NCBI RefSeq assembly: GCF_013177635.1
Contig: NZ_CP030944.1
Location: forward strand, 930,001 to 994,000
Length of the DNA: 64,000 bases
Reading direction: 5' to 3'
From: Arcobacter aquimarinus
GTDB lineage: Bacteria > Campylobacterota > Campylobacteria > Campylobacterales > Arcobacteraceae
Each line of letters starts with the position of its first letter. Position 1 is the stretch's first letter. Below, piece by piece: positions 1-7,921 of the stretch. The notes under the pieces are model-generated. The model was not told where the DNA came from. It did no database searches and worked only from the letters and a program-made list of their open reading frames with translations. A program made the translations under genes and the position numbers.

Positions 1-1083
1 AAAAAAGTAAAAGAGGATTCAAGAGCTGAAATTTCTTCAATTTTTAGAAAAAAATATAAAATAGCAGAACAAAATACAAAAAATGAAATCAATAATATGC
101 TTTCACATGCAGTTACTAGATATGCAGGTGAATTTGCAGCTGAAAGATTAATAAATAATATACCTTTAAATGATGAAGAGACAAAAGGTAAAATTATTGG
201 TAAAGAAGGACGTAATATAAAAGCTCTTGAGATGCTTTTAGGTGTTGATATTATTATTGATGATACTCCAAATAATATAACTATTTCTTCTTTTAATCTT
301 TATAGACGTGCTGTTGCTACAAAAACTATTCAGCAATTACTTGAAGATGGACGAATTCAACCAGCACGTATTGAAGAAATTTATAAAAAAGTTAAATTTG
401 AGTTTGATAAAAATATTCAAAAAGAAGGTGAAGATGTTGTTTTAGAATTAGGTATAAAATCAATGCATCCTGAACTTATCAAACTTGTTGGAAGATTAAG
501 ATATAGAGCAAGTTATGGTCAAAATGCCTTAGCTCATACTTTAGAAGTTTCTCATTTAGCTGGACTTTTAGCAGCTCAAATGGGTGGAGATGCAATATTA
601 GCAAGACGTGCAGGACTTTTACATGATATAGGAAAAGCTTTAACTCATGAAGCACCAGGTTCTCATGTACATTTAGGTGCTGAAATTTGTAAAAGATATG
701 ATGAGTGTGACACAGTTATAAATGCAATTTATGCTCATCATGGACATGAAGAGCCAATAAACGTTGAAAGTGCTTCTGTTTGTGCAGCTGATGCTTTAAG
801 TGCAGCACGTCCAGGAGCTAGAAGAGAAGTATTAGAAAGTTTCCTAAAAAGAGTTGAAGAGATAGAAAATATCTGTACAACTAAATTTGGTGTTTTAAAT
901 GCTTATGCAATTAATGCAGGAAGAGAAGTAAGAGTTATTGTAAGATCTGAACTTGTAAATGATGATGAGTCAGTATTATTAGCAACTGAAATAGCAAAAG
1001 AGATAGAAGAAAAAGTACAATATCCTGGTGAAATTAAAGTAAATGTTATAAGAGAATTAAGAGCAGAAAGTTACGCAAGATAA
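1..1083 (+). CDS. rny: Ribonuclease Y (3' part)
   Basis: Membrane-anchored endoribonuclease that starts mRNA decay. The reading frame is open from the first base of the window, so the N-terminal anchor and part of the coiled coil lie outside; about 360 residues are visible. The end of the coiled coil is followed by a KH RNA-binding domain with the motif GKIIGKEGRNIKALE, and then an HD hydrolase domain with HTLEVSHLAG and LHDIGKA, which carry the metal-binding His and His-Asp. Domain order and C-terminal end match the RNase Y family. The stop lies 22 bp before rsmD, suggesting cotranscription. Confidence 0.95.
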   Translation, partial: KKVKEDSRAEISSIFRKKYKIAEQNTKNEINNMLSHAVTRYAGEFAAERLINNIPLNDEETKGKIIGKEGRNIKALEMLLGVDIIIDDTPNNITISSFNLYRRAVATKTIQQLLEDGRIQPARIEEIYKKVKFEFDKNIQKEGEDVVLELGIKSMHPELIKLVGRLRYRASYGQNALAHTLEVSHLAGLLAAQMGGDAILARRAGLLHDIGKALTHEAPGSHVHLGAEICKRYDECDTVINAIYAHHGHEEPINVESASVCAADALSAARPGARREVLESFLKRVEEIENICTTKFGVLNAYAINAGREVRVIVRSELVNDDESVLLATEIAKEIEEKVQYPGEIKVNVIRELRAESYAR

Positions 1084-1105
1084 TCCTAAAATAAAGGTAG
1101 AATAT

Positions 1106-1699
1106 ATGAAAACTGATAGACCAACTACAAAAATAATAGCAGGAACTTATAAAGGTAAGGTTTTAGAACTTCCTTCTCTTGATGTTACAAGAAGTTCTAA
1201 ATCTATGTTAAAAGAGTCATTATTTAATGTTTTGCAGTTTGATATTATAGATAAGATTTTTATAGAATCATTTGCAGGGAGTGGTTCTATTGGTCTTGAA
1301 GCGATAAGTAGAGGCGCTAAAAGAGCTTATTTTATAGAGCTTGATAAAAAATCTTATCAAATCTTATTAAAAAATTGTAAGTTAATAGATATTGAAAAAT
1401 GTCAAACTATTCAAGGAAATACTTTTGTTCAAACACCTTTGATTCTAGATTTTTTAAGAAACTCAAAAGATGAGATTGTTTTATATGTTGATCCTCCTTT
1501 TGATTATAGAGAAGGTATGGAAGATATTTATAAAAAATCTTTTCATATGATTGAAGAAATAACAGCAACTAATATTTTTATGATAGTTGTTGAGCACGTT
1601 TCAAGTTTAGAAATACCAGAAGTTTTAGGAAAATTCTCTTTAGATAAAACTAGAAAATTTGGTAAAAGTGCACTTTCATATTATAGTTACACAAAGTAA
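1106..1699 (+). CDS. rsmD: 16S rRNA (guanine(966)-N2)-methyltransferase RsmD
   Basis: SAM-dependent methyltransferase that modifies G966 of 16S rRNA in the 30S subunit. The 197 residues fit the family length. The N-terminus has the family pattern for RNA contact (KIIAGTYKGK, then RSSKSMLKESLFN), the SAM-binding loop is ESFAGSGSIGLEA, and the catalytic motif is VDPPFDY at about residues 131-137. It lies just after rny, and an ABC permease gene starts six bases after its stop, so the three may be read on one transcript. Confidence 0.9.
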   Translation: MKTDRPTTKIIAGTYKGKVLELPSLDVTRSSKSMLKESLFNVLQFDIIDKIFIESFAGSGSIGLEAISRGAKRAYFIELDKKSYQILLKNCKLIDIEKCQTIQGNTFVQTPLILDFLRNSKDEIVLYVDPPFDYREGMEDIYKKSFHMIEEITATNIFMIVVEHVSSLEIPEVLGKFSLDKTRKFGKSALSYYSYTK

Positions 1700-1705
1700 A
1701 AATAG

Positions 1706-2506
1706 ATGTTTAAAGTAGCTTCATATCTTTTATTAACAGTTATTTTAGCAACTTTTTTACTTCCTTATTTTTATACAGTTTCACCCTATGAACTTGATCC
1801 AAACAAAATTTTACAAGCTCCGTCATTGGAGCATATATTTGGTACTGATAGATTAGGTCGTGATGTTTTTGCAAGAATTTTGCAAGGTGGACAAAGTTCT
1901 CTTATTATAGGTTTTTTAGCTGCTACCATTTCTTCATTTTTAGGTTTAATAATAGGTATTACAGCTGGATATTTTAAAGGAAATGTAGATAGAAGCATTA
2001 CAATTTTAATTGATTTATTTCTTACATTTCCAACTTTTTTCTTACTTTTAGCTTTGGTTTCATATATTCAAGCATCAGCTATTATTTTGATTATTGTAAT
2101 ATCAATAACTGGTTGGATGGGAATGTCAAGAATGATAAGAAGTGAAAGTTTTGCAATAGGAAATAAGCCTTTTATTAAAATTTTAAAAGTAGCAAATGTT
2201 CCAACTTATAAGATAATTCTTAAATATTTTGCTCCTTTATTAGCTCCTATTTTTTTAATCTCTTTTACTTTTGGAGTAGGTGGAGCTATTTTAGCTGAAT
2301 CTGGACTTTCATTTTTAGGACTTGGTATTAATCCACCTTCTATGTCTTGGGGAAGTTTATTAAGTGATGGAAAAGCTGTTATTGATATAGCTTGGTGGGT
2401 TAGTTTTTTCCCTGGTCTTATGATATTTATAATTACATTTTGTTTGATACAAATAAGTGATTATTTACAAAATTTAGCCAATAAAAAAGAGATTATCAAA
2501 AACTAA
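1706..2506 (+). CDS. OppC/DppC-like ABC transporter permease
   Basis: Inner-membrane permease subunit of a peptide/nickel-type ABC importer. An N-terminal membrane segment is followed by the typical FGTDRLGRDVFARIL motif, about five further hydrophobic segments, and a cytoplasmic EAA-type loop (ILKVANVPTYKIILKYF) that contacts the ATPase. The length of 266 residues is usual for DppC/OppC. No partner permease, binding protein or ATPase gene is visible nearby, so the substrate cannot be assigned and the rest of the transporter must be encoded elsewhere. The start is close behind rsmD and has no clear ribosome binding site, which suggests translational coupling. Confidence 0.85.
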   Translation: MFKVASYLLLTVILATFLLPYFYTVSPYELDPNKILQAPSLEHIFGTDRLGRDVFARILQGGQSSLIIGFLAATISSFLGLIIGITAGYFKGNVDRSITILIDLFLTFPTFFLLLALVSYIQASAIILIIVISITGWMGMSRMIRSESFAIGNKPFIKILKVANVPTYKIILKYFAPLLAPIFLISFTFGVGGAILAESGLSFLGLGINPPSMSWGSLLSDGKAVIDIAWWVSFFPGLMIFIITFCLIQISDYLQNLANKKEIIKN

Positions 2507-2518
2507 TAAGGAGTTTTT

Positions 2519-3163
2519 ATGAAATATCTAAATCTAACTTTTTTAGTTTTTATGATTACTTTTTTTTCTGCTTGTAGTTCTAAACAACCTTTGAATTTAA
2601 ATGAAATAAACTCTATTTCTTTAAATAAAAATATAGTAGTTGCAGGAATTCCTCAAACATATCAATATCCTATTTCTGTAGGAATTGGAGTTGGAGGAAT
2701 GGTATCACATCACGTAGGAATTGGAATAAATACTTTTTTTACTCCTGAATTTTCAAATAATGAAGATTTAAGACTTCAAGATACCTACTACAAAAACAAT
2801 ATTTTATTATCAAATATGATTGAAAATGAGTTTAAATTTCAAATGAAAAATGATGAAGTTTTTAAAAACAAATTTACACCATTTGGAAGTGATTACACAA
2901 TCTATTTATATGTTCCAAAATATAGTTTAGAAAATGCAACTTTTTCTTCAAAAGTTCAGATAAAAATGATTATAGAATTAAAAGTCATTGATAAAAACAA
3001 TAATATAATTTATCAAGATAAAAAAGACAATATTTTGTTTTCTGATAATTATATTTATAATGAGAGTGAGATTTTTTATTCTAAAGATGCTTTGATAAAA
3101 GCATCAAATCTTGCAATTAGACAAATTGTTGCAAGATTGATTTTGGATATGAAAAAGAATTAG
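2519..3163 (+). CDS. Putative lipoprotein, function unknown
   Basis: A 214-residue protein with a lipoprotein signal peptide: a hydrophobic stretch to about residue 15, then the lipobox FSAC with the lipidated Cys at residue 19. The mature part contains a Gly-rich stretch (VGIGVGGMVSHHVGIG) near residues 53-68 and otherwise mixed alpha/beta sequence. I do not recognise the family. A good ribosome binding site (AAGGAG) lies just upstream, 12 bp after the permease gene, so it probably belongs to the same transcript. Its stop overlaps that of the convergent SDR gene by four bases. Confidence 0.7.
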   Translation: MKYLNLTFLVFMITFFSACSSKQPLNLNEINSISLNKNIVVAGIPQTYQYPISVGIGVGGMVSHHVGIGINTFFTPEFSNNEDLRLQDTYYKNNILLSNMIENEFKFQMKNDEVFKNKFTPFGSDYTIYLYVPKYSLENATFSSKVQIKMIIELKVIDKNNNIIYQDKKDNILFSDNYIYNESEIFYSKDALIKASNLAIRQIVARLILDMKKN

Positions 3164-3981
3164 ATTTTATTTAATAGTTTATCAAGTAAAGAAGTTGTTA
3201 AAATTCTTTTGAAAAATCCAAGAAGATGAGTTGCTGTTGTTACGTAATATCTTGGTTTTGGTTTTTTTGTATTCATTATTTTTAAAACAGTGTTTGCCAC
3301 ACTTGAAGCTGGAAGATTAAAAGGTGCTTTATCTTCTGTTGTTTCAAGTCTTGCTTTTAACTCTTTTTTATAAGTTTCTTCCCAAAAACTTCCTTCAACT
3401 GTGATATTTTTATTGAATTTTTTTAGGGCATTTTCTCTAAACTTTGAAGTTACAGGTCCAGTGTTTATAGTACTAATATATATTTGACTACCAAGAACTT
3501 CCTGTCTTAAAGTGTCATTTATTCCTTCTATTGCATATTTACTTGCATTGTATGCACCTCTAAATTTTAAAGAGATTATTCCTAAAACAGAACTGTGTTG
3601 AATAATCTTTCCATATCCTTGAGCTCTAAATATTTTCATAGCTTGAATTGTTACTTCATGAAGTCCAAAAAAGTTTGTGTTAAACTGCTTTTTTAAAACC
3701 TTTACACTCAAATCTTCAACAGCTCCTGGTTGTCCAAAACCAGCATTATTAAAAACTGCATCAAGTTTTAAATCATTTTTTAAAATAGTTTCTAAGGCAT
3801 ATTTTATCTCATCTTTATTTCGTACATCTATTTTAAAAGTTTCAAAACCTAAATCTTTTAACATTTCAACATCTTTATCTTTTCTTGCACTTGCATAAAC
3901 TTTGATACCATTTTTTTTCAATATAAGTGCAGTTTCAAGTCCAATTCCAGAAGAACAACCAGTTATTAGTATATTTTGCAT
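3160..3981 (-). CDS. SDR family NAD(P)-dependent oxidoreductase
   Basis: Short-chain dehydrogenase/reductase with a Rossmann fold. The nucleotide-binding motif TGCSSGIG is next to the N-terminus, NNAG follows near residue 82, and the catalytic Ser with YNASK sits in the usual place. The frame is open 33 codons further upstream, but that extension is not SDR-like and would run into the neighbouring gene; the ATG at 3981 puts the first beta strand (QNILITG) where the family has it. The substrate is unknown; the longer C-terminal part resembles classical SDRs acting on lipids or retinol-like substrates. It is transcribed divergently from the TIGR02757 gene. Confidence 0.85.
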   Translation of the reverse strand: MQNILITGCSSGIGLETALILKKNGIKVYASARKDKDVEMLKDLGFETFKIDVRNKDEIKYALETILKNDLKLDAVFNNAGFGQPGAVEDLSVKVLKKQFNTNFFGLHEVTIQAMKIFRAQGYGKIIQHSSVLGIISLKFRGAYNASKYAIEGINDTLRQEVLGSQIYISTINTGPVTSKFRENALKKFNKNITVEGSFWEETYKKELKARLETTEDKAPFNLPASSVANTVLKIMNTKKPKPRYYVTTATHLLGFFKRILTTSLLDKLLNKI

Positions 3982-4050
3982 ATTTTTAATCCATCTAAAT
4001 TTTTGAAATGGTATTATAACTTTATAAATATAAAAGCACTTTGGATAAAA

Positions 4051-4833
4051 ATGACAAAAAAAGATAAAGAGATAAAACAACTTTTAGATAATGAAGTAGA
4101 AAATAGAAATAAAAATGATGAAATAAACTATGATAAACCTGACCCACTTTTGATTGCAAGAAGATACGATGACGAGTTTATAATACTTTTATGTGCTTTG
4201 TTTGCCTATGGAAATGCAAAACTAATAGTGAAATTTTTAGATAGTTTAGATTTTTCATTGTTAGAGAAAAGTGATGAGATAATAGATAAAGAGTTAGATA
4301 AATTTTATTATAGATTTCAAAATGCACAAGATATAAAAATGATATTTAAAACTTTTAAACGAATGAAAAATGAAGATAGTTTAAATAATATCTTTGTAAA
4401 TGCATATAAAAAAGAGAATTCTATTTTAGAAGGAATAGATGCTTTAATTCAAAAAATTCATAACATATCAAACTATAACTCTCAAGGTTTTACTTTTTTA
4501 GTTTCAAGCCCTTTTAAAAGAGATAAAGCTGGACTTATAAAAGAAAACGGAAATGCTCCATATAAAAGATGGAATATGTATCTTCGATGGATGGTAAGAG
4601 ATGATAATCTTGATTTAGGTCTTTGGAAAAATATAGATAAGAAAGACTTGATACTTCCTCTTGATACTCATACTTTCAAAGTTTCTCAAAAATTAGGTTT
4701 ATTGGATAGAAAAAATTATGATTTAAAATCAGCATTGTTGATAACTGATAAATTAAAAGAGTTTGATAAATTTGATCCTATAAAGTACGATTTTAGTTTG
4801 TATAGAATAGGGCAAGAGAAAATAGATATTTAA
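4051..4833 (+). CDS. TIGR02757 (DUF2400) family protein
   Basis: Conserved protein of unknown function, 260 residues from the chosen start. It shows the family's conserved blocks: DPLLIARRYDDEF near the N-terminus, RWMVRDDNLDLGLW and LDTHTFKVSQKLGLL in the C-terminal half. The family fold is thought to be related to helix-hairpin-helix DNA glycosylases, but no activity is established. The open frame extends 25 codons further upstream into the SDR promoter region; the ATG at 4051 (MTKKDKEIKQLL) gives the normal family N-terminus. Confidence 0.8.
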   Translation: MTKKDKEIKQLLDNEVENRNKNDEINYDKPDPLLIARRYDDEFIILLCALFAYGNAKLIVKFLDSLDFSLLEKSDEIIDKELDKFYYRFQNAQDIKMIFKTFKRMKNEDSLNNIFVNAYKKENSILEGIDALIQKIHNISNYNSQGFTFLVSSPFKRDKAGLIKENGNAPYKRWNMYLRWMVRDDNLDLGLWKNIDKKDLILPLDTHTFKVSQKLGLLDRKNYDLKSALLITDKLKEFDKFDPIKYDFSLYRIGQEKIDI

Positions 4834-4900
4834 GTTGTAATTATTTATTTAGATGTAAAAGAAAATAAGATAACATCCATTTCATTAAGAAGGAGATGTT

Positions 4901-5251
4901 TTGGAAGATTTAGAATATACATATATTTATACAAATAATTTTAAACAAAAAATTCAAAGAAAATTTAAAATAAAATATAAATCAAATCATCTTATTACAA
5001 AAATAACATTTGAAGTTGAATCTATTGATTTTGATATAAATTTAAATCAAGAATGGATTAGTTCGCGAAAAAATTATGGCTTAATTAGTATTAATAAAGA
5101 GTATTTTGAAAATAATAAAGAAAAAGCTATTTTACTTATAGTTTATGAAATAAATCCAGCTTTTTTTACAAACGATTGTTTGTACAGTCTTGATGATTCA
5201 AATTTAAAAAAAATAAATAAAATAAAAGAAGAATATAACTCTTTTGAATAA
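4901..5251 (+). CDS. Hypothetical protein
   Basis: A 116-residue acidic/aromatic protein with no signal peptide, membrane segment or motif that I recognise. It begins with TTG, supported by a strong ribosome binding site (AAGAAGGAG) at 4888-4896. Its amino-acid composition and third-codon bias are like those of its neighbours, so it looks like a real gene. It lies between the TIGR02757 gene and tsdA; the tsdA promoter region starts directly after its stop. Confidence 0.6.
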   Translation: MEDLEYTYIYTNNFKQKIQRKFKIKYKSNHLITKITFEVESIDFDINLNQEWISSRKNYGLISINKEYFENNKEKAILLIVYEINPAFFTNDCLYSLDDSNLKKINKIKEEYNSFE

Positions 5252-5255
5252 CTCT

Positions 5256-5290
5256 TTTGTTACTTTCAAGTTATATATAAATGATATAGT
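5256..5290 (+). promoter_or_regulatory. Predicted response-regulator box and -10 element upstream of tsdA
   Basis: Two direct repeats sharing GTTA, 11 bp apart: TTTGTTA (5256-5262), spacer CTTT, CAAGTTA (5267-5273). After 11 bp there is a -10-like TATAGT (5285-5290). The repeats therefore sit where a -35 element would be, as at promoters activated by OmpR/PhoB-type regulators. An OmpR-type regulator gene lies 2 kb downstream in the same gene group. The repeats are seen in the sequence; the regulatory role is inferred. Confidence 0.5.
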
Positions 5291-5322
5291 TTCTTCATAT
5301 AAATAGTAGGAGGAAATTATTT

Positions 5323-6300
5323 ATGAAAAAGTTTATTAAAATAGTAACTTTATCAGCATTGTGTACGAGTGCTTTATTTGGATTTGACCCAAAGGTTTTA
5401 AGTGAACGTTCGAACACTGGATATAAGTATGAAGGAAAGTTGGAATATAAGATTCCAGATGTTAATACAATTCCAGATAATCAATTTGGAGAGTTGGTAA
5501 AATATGGAAAAGAGCTTATAGTTCATACTTCAAAATATATAGGACCTGAAGTTGAAGACCCAAAGATGAGATTTGCAGGAAATAATCTTCAATGTCAAAC
5601 TTGTCATTTAGATGCTGGAACAAAAGCTTATTCGGCACCATTTATAGGAACAACAGCTGCATTTCCACAATATAGACCAAGAGAAGATACTATAGGGACA
5701 TTAGCAGAAAGAATAAATGGTTGTATGCAAAGAAGTATGAATGGTTATCCTTTACCTCAAGATAGTAAAGAGATGAAAGCTATGGAAGCATATATGTTTT
5801 GGTTAAGTCAAGGTATTCCAGTTGGTGGAGCTACTGCTTTAGAAGGAAGAGGACTTGCTAAAATTGATAGAAAAATGATAAAAAAACAAGCAGCAAATCC
5901 AGAAAAAGGAAAAGTAGTATATGAACAACAATGTGCTTCTTGTCATGGAATAAATGGTGAAGGTATAAAAAATGAAGGAAGAGCAAATGGATATATTTAT
6001 CCACCATTATGGGGAGAAGATTCTTATAATAAAGGTGCTGGAATGTATAGGGTTTTAAAAGCAGCTGATTTTATAAAATCAAATATGCCTTTAGGAGCTA
6101 CTAAAGAAAATCCAATCCTAACAGATGAAGAGGCTTATAATGTTGCTGCTTATATGAATATGGATTCTCATTATAGACCTGAAAAAATAAATAGAAAAAA
6201 TGACTTCCCTGATGAGGTTGTAAAAGCACCTGATGTTTACAGAGAAGGAATAGAAACAAAAGAGCATCAAGTTGGACCATTTGGAAAAATTATTAAATAG
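5323..6300 (+). CDS. tsdA: TsdA-like dihaem cytochrome c (thiosulfate dehydrogenase/tetrathionate reductase)
   Basis: Periplasmic c-type cytochrome that in this family interconverts thiosulfate and tetrathionate. A signal peptide (cleavage near residue 20, LFG|F) precedes two haem-binding motifs, CQTCH (91-95) and CASCH (204-208). The stretch INGCMQRSMNG at about 132-142 carries Cys134, which corresponds to the unusual Cys ligand of the active-site haem in TsdA. The length of 325 residues is normal. A strong AGGAGG site precedes the ATG. The following sensor, regulator and kinase genes suggest that expression responds to a sulfur compound or to electron acceptor supply. The preferred direction of the reaction cannot be read from the sequence. 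Confidence 0.82.
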   Translation: MKKFIKIVTLSALCTSALFGFDPKVLSERSNTGYKYEGKLEYKIPDVNTIPDNQFGELVKYGKELIVHTSKYIGPEVEDPKMRFAGNNLQCQTCHLDAGTKAYSAPFIGTTAAFPQYRPREDTIGTLAERINGCMQRSMNGYPLPQDSKEMKAMEAYMFWLSQGIPVGGATALEGRGLAKIDRKMIKKQAANPEKGKVVYEQQCASCHGINGEGIKNEGRANGYIYPPLWGEDSYNKGAGMYRVLKAADFIKSNMPLGATKENPILTDEEAYNVAAYMNMDSHYRPEKINRKNDFPDEVVKAPDVYREGIETKEHQVGPFGKIIK

Positions 6301-6304
6301 TAAA

Positions 6305-6331
6305 AAGAGAATATCTAAAGGATATTCTCTT
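6305..6331 (+). promoter_or_regulatory. Perfect hairpin spanning the start of the Cache-sensor gene
   Basis: An 11-bp perfect inverted repeat: AAGAGAATATC (6305-6315), loop TAAAG (6316-6320), GATATTCTCTT (6321-6331). The ribosome binding site (AAAGG) straddles the loop and the right arm, and the TTG start codon at 6330 begins in the right arm. It lies five bases after the tsdA stop. No T-tract follows, so it is more likely a processing, stability or translation-control element than a terminator. Confidence 0.6.
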
Positions 6332-7265
6332 GAATAAAACATATAAAAAATTCATATTACTTTTTGTTATAGTTATAATCATACTTCTTTATTTTTTATT
6401 TAAATACAATAAAATCATACATCAAAATCAAATAGATATTTTAGTTTCAAACAAAGTTGAAATAGTACAAAATGAATTAACAAATCAAAAAAATCAAGCC
6501 TTATCATTGGCAATATTATTTTCAAAAAATCAAAATATTATAAATAATTTAGAACAAAATAATCCAAAAGAGTTGAAAAAAGAGCTTTTGGTATTACTTG
6601 ATAATATAAAAAAATATACAAATCAAACAAATATTCAAGTTCAAATTCATACAAAAGATTTAAAAGTTTTTGTAAGGAGTTGGGAAGATAAAGATATAGG
6701 ATTAAATTTAGAAAATTTTAGAAAAGGTTTAGTAAAAGTAAAAAATACACAAGAGCCTTTTGTTTCAAATGAATTGGGTAAAAGATTTAATATCAAAGCA
6801 ATTTCTCCAGTTTTTAATAAAAACGAGGAATATATAGGAACTATTGAAGTTATTATGGATTATAGTGATTTGAAAAATAGGCTCAAATATTTAGGTATAG
6901 AAATAATTCCACTTTTAGAAAAAAAATATTTAAAGATTGCACAAAATTATAAGGACAATCCTCTTTTAGATGATTATATAGTTATTCAAGAAGAGTATGA
7001 TAAAAAGTTTTATGATTTTCTTTTAGAAAATAAAAGCTATTTAACAACTAATAAATTTTACTATGAAAATAAAAATCGAATAATTACACAAATTCCTCTT
7101 GGAAGTTTTGATGAAGAGAGTATAGCTATAATGATGATTTGTTTTGATAAAAATGAACAAAACTTTAAATATTTACCGAAGTATGAATATTTAGGTGAAA
7201 TAAATACAAAATCAAATCTTAAAAATAATGAAGAAAAAGAGAAAAGAGAGATTATAATAAAGTGA
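6330..7265 (+). CDS. Membrane-anchored Cache-domain sensor protein
   Basis: A 311-residue protein with a short cytoplasmic N-terminus, one membrane segment (about residues 8-25) and an extracytoplasmic region. That region has the look of a double Cache domain: helix-rich start, then VFVRSWEDKDIGLNLENFR and FNIKAISPVFN...IGTIEVIMDY, a pattern typical of dCache_3-type ligand sensors. There is no kinase, HAMP or signalling output domain, so the protein would have to pass its signal to a partner, probably the kinase two genes downstream. The TTG start is within a hairpin; an internal start would remove the membrane anchor. It overlaps the regulator gene by four bases (GTGA). Confidence 0.65.
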   Translation: MNKTYKKFILLFVIVIIILLYFLFKYNKIIHQNQIDILVSNKVEIVQNELTNQKNQALSLAILFSKNQNIINNLEQNNPKELKKELLVLLDNIKKYTNQTNIQVQIHTKDLKVFVRSWEDKDIGLNLENFRKGLVKVKNTQEPFVSNELGKRFNIKAISPVFNKNEEYIGTIEVIMDYSDLKNRLKYLGIEIIPLLEKKYLKIAQNYKDNPLLDDYIVIQEEYDKKFYDFLLENKSYLTTNKFYYENKNRIITQIPLGSFDEESIAIMMICFDKNEQNFKYLPKYEYLGEINTKSNLKNNEEKEKREIIIK

Positions 7266-7921
7266 TAAAAATTTTACTTTTAGAAGATGATTATTTATAT
7301 AAAGTTTCTATAAAAGAGTTTTTAGAAGAACTTGATTTTGTAGTTGATGCTTTTGAAAATGGCGATGAGGCTTTAGATGCTGTTTTTGATAATTCTTATG
7401 ATTTATTACTTTTAGATATACGAGTTCCTGGAATGGATGGGTTTTCTTTAGTTGAATATGTAAGAAAAAATAAATTAGATGTTCCTATTATTATCTTGAC
7501 ATCTTTAACTGATATAAGTGATTTAAGTCGTGGTTATGAACTTGGATGTAATGATTATATTAGAAAACCTTTTGATATGATAGAGTTAAAATTTAGAATT
7601 GAGCAACTTATCAAAAACTCATTTAAAACAAATGAAGATTTGATTTTATTATCAAATGATTTTAAATTTGATGTAAAAAAATCTACTTTATATTTAAAAG
7701 ATAAATTGGTAGATTTAACTCAAAAAGAGAGTGAGTTGGTATCTTTATTAGTTTTAAATAGAGGTTTTTTTGTTTCTATTGAAACTTTGCATGATAAAAT
7801 TTGGGAAAATAAAGAGATATCATATTCAGATATTAGAATGTGTATAAAAAGAATCAGGGAAAAAACAGCAAAAGAGTTTATAAAAACAAAAAGATTTGTA
7901 GGATACAAAATTGATAAATAA
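7262..7921 (+). CDS. OmpR-family response regulator
   Basis: Two-component response regulator of 219 residues: receiver domain with acidic pocket LEDD (7-10), phosphoacceptor Asp52 in LLLLDIRVPG, conserved Thr in ILTS and Lys in IRKPF, then a winged-helix DNA-binding domain (from about residue 125; TQKESELVSLL, RMCIKRIREK, GYKI). It starts with GTG, overlapping the Cache gene, and its end overlaps the kinase gene by 11 bp, so the three are translationally coupled. A direct-repeat box upstream of tsdA is a plausible target. Confidence 0.9.
   Translation: MIKILLLEDDYLYKVSIKEFLEELDFVVDAFENGDEALDAVFDNSYDLLLLDIRVPGMDGFSLVEYVRKNKLDVPIIILTSLTDISDLSRGYELGCNDYIRKPFDMIELKFRIEQLIKNSFKTNEDLILLSNDFKFDVKKSTLYLKDKLVDLTQKESELVSLLVLNRGFFVSIETLHDKIWENKEISYSDIRMCIKRIREKTAKEFIKTKRFVGYKIDK

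Noticed and set aside
3982-4080. N-terminal extension of the SDR gene
   Set aside because: The 33 additional residues are aromatic-rich and unlike any SDR N-terminus, and they overlap the divergent TIGR02757 gene; the internal ATG gives the normal start.
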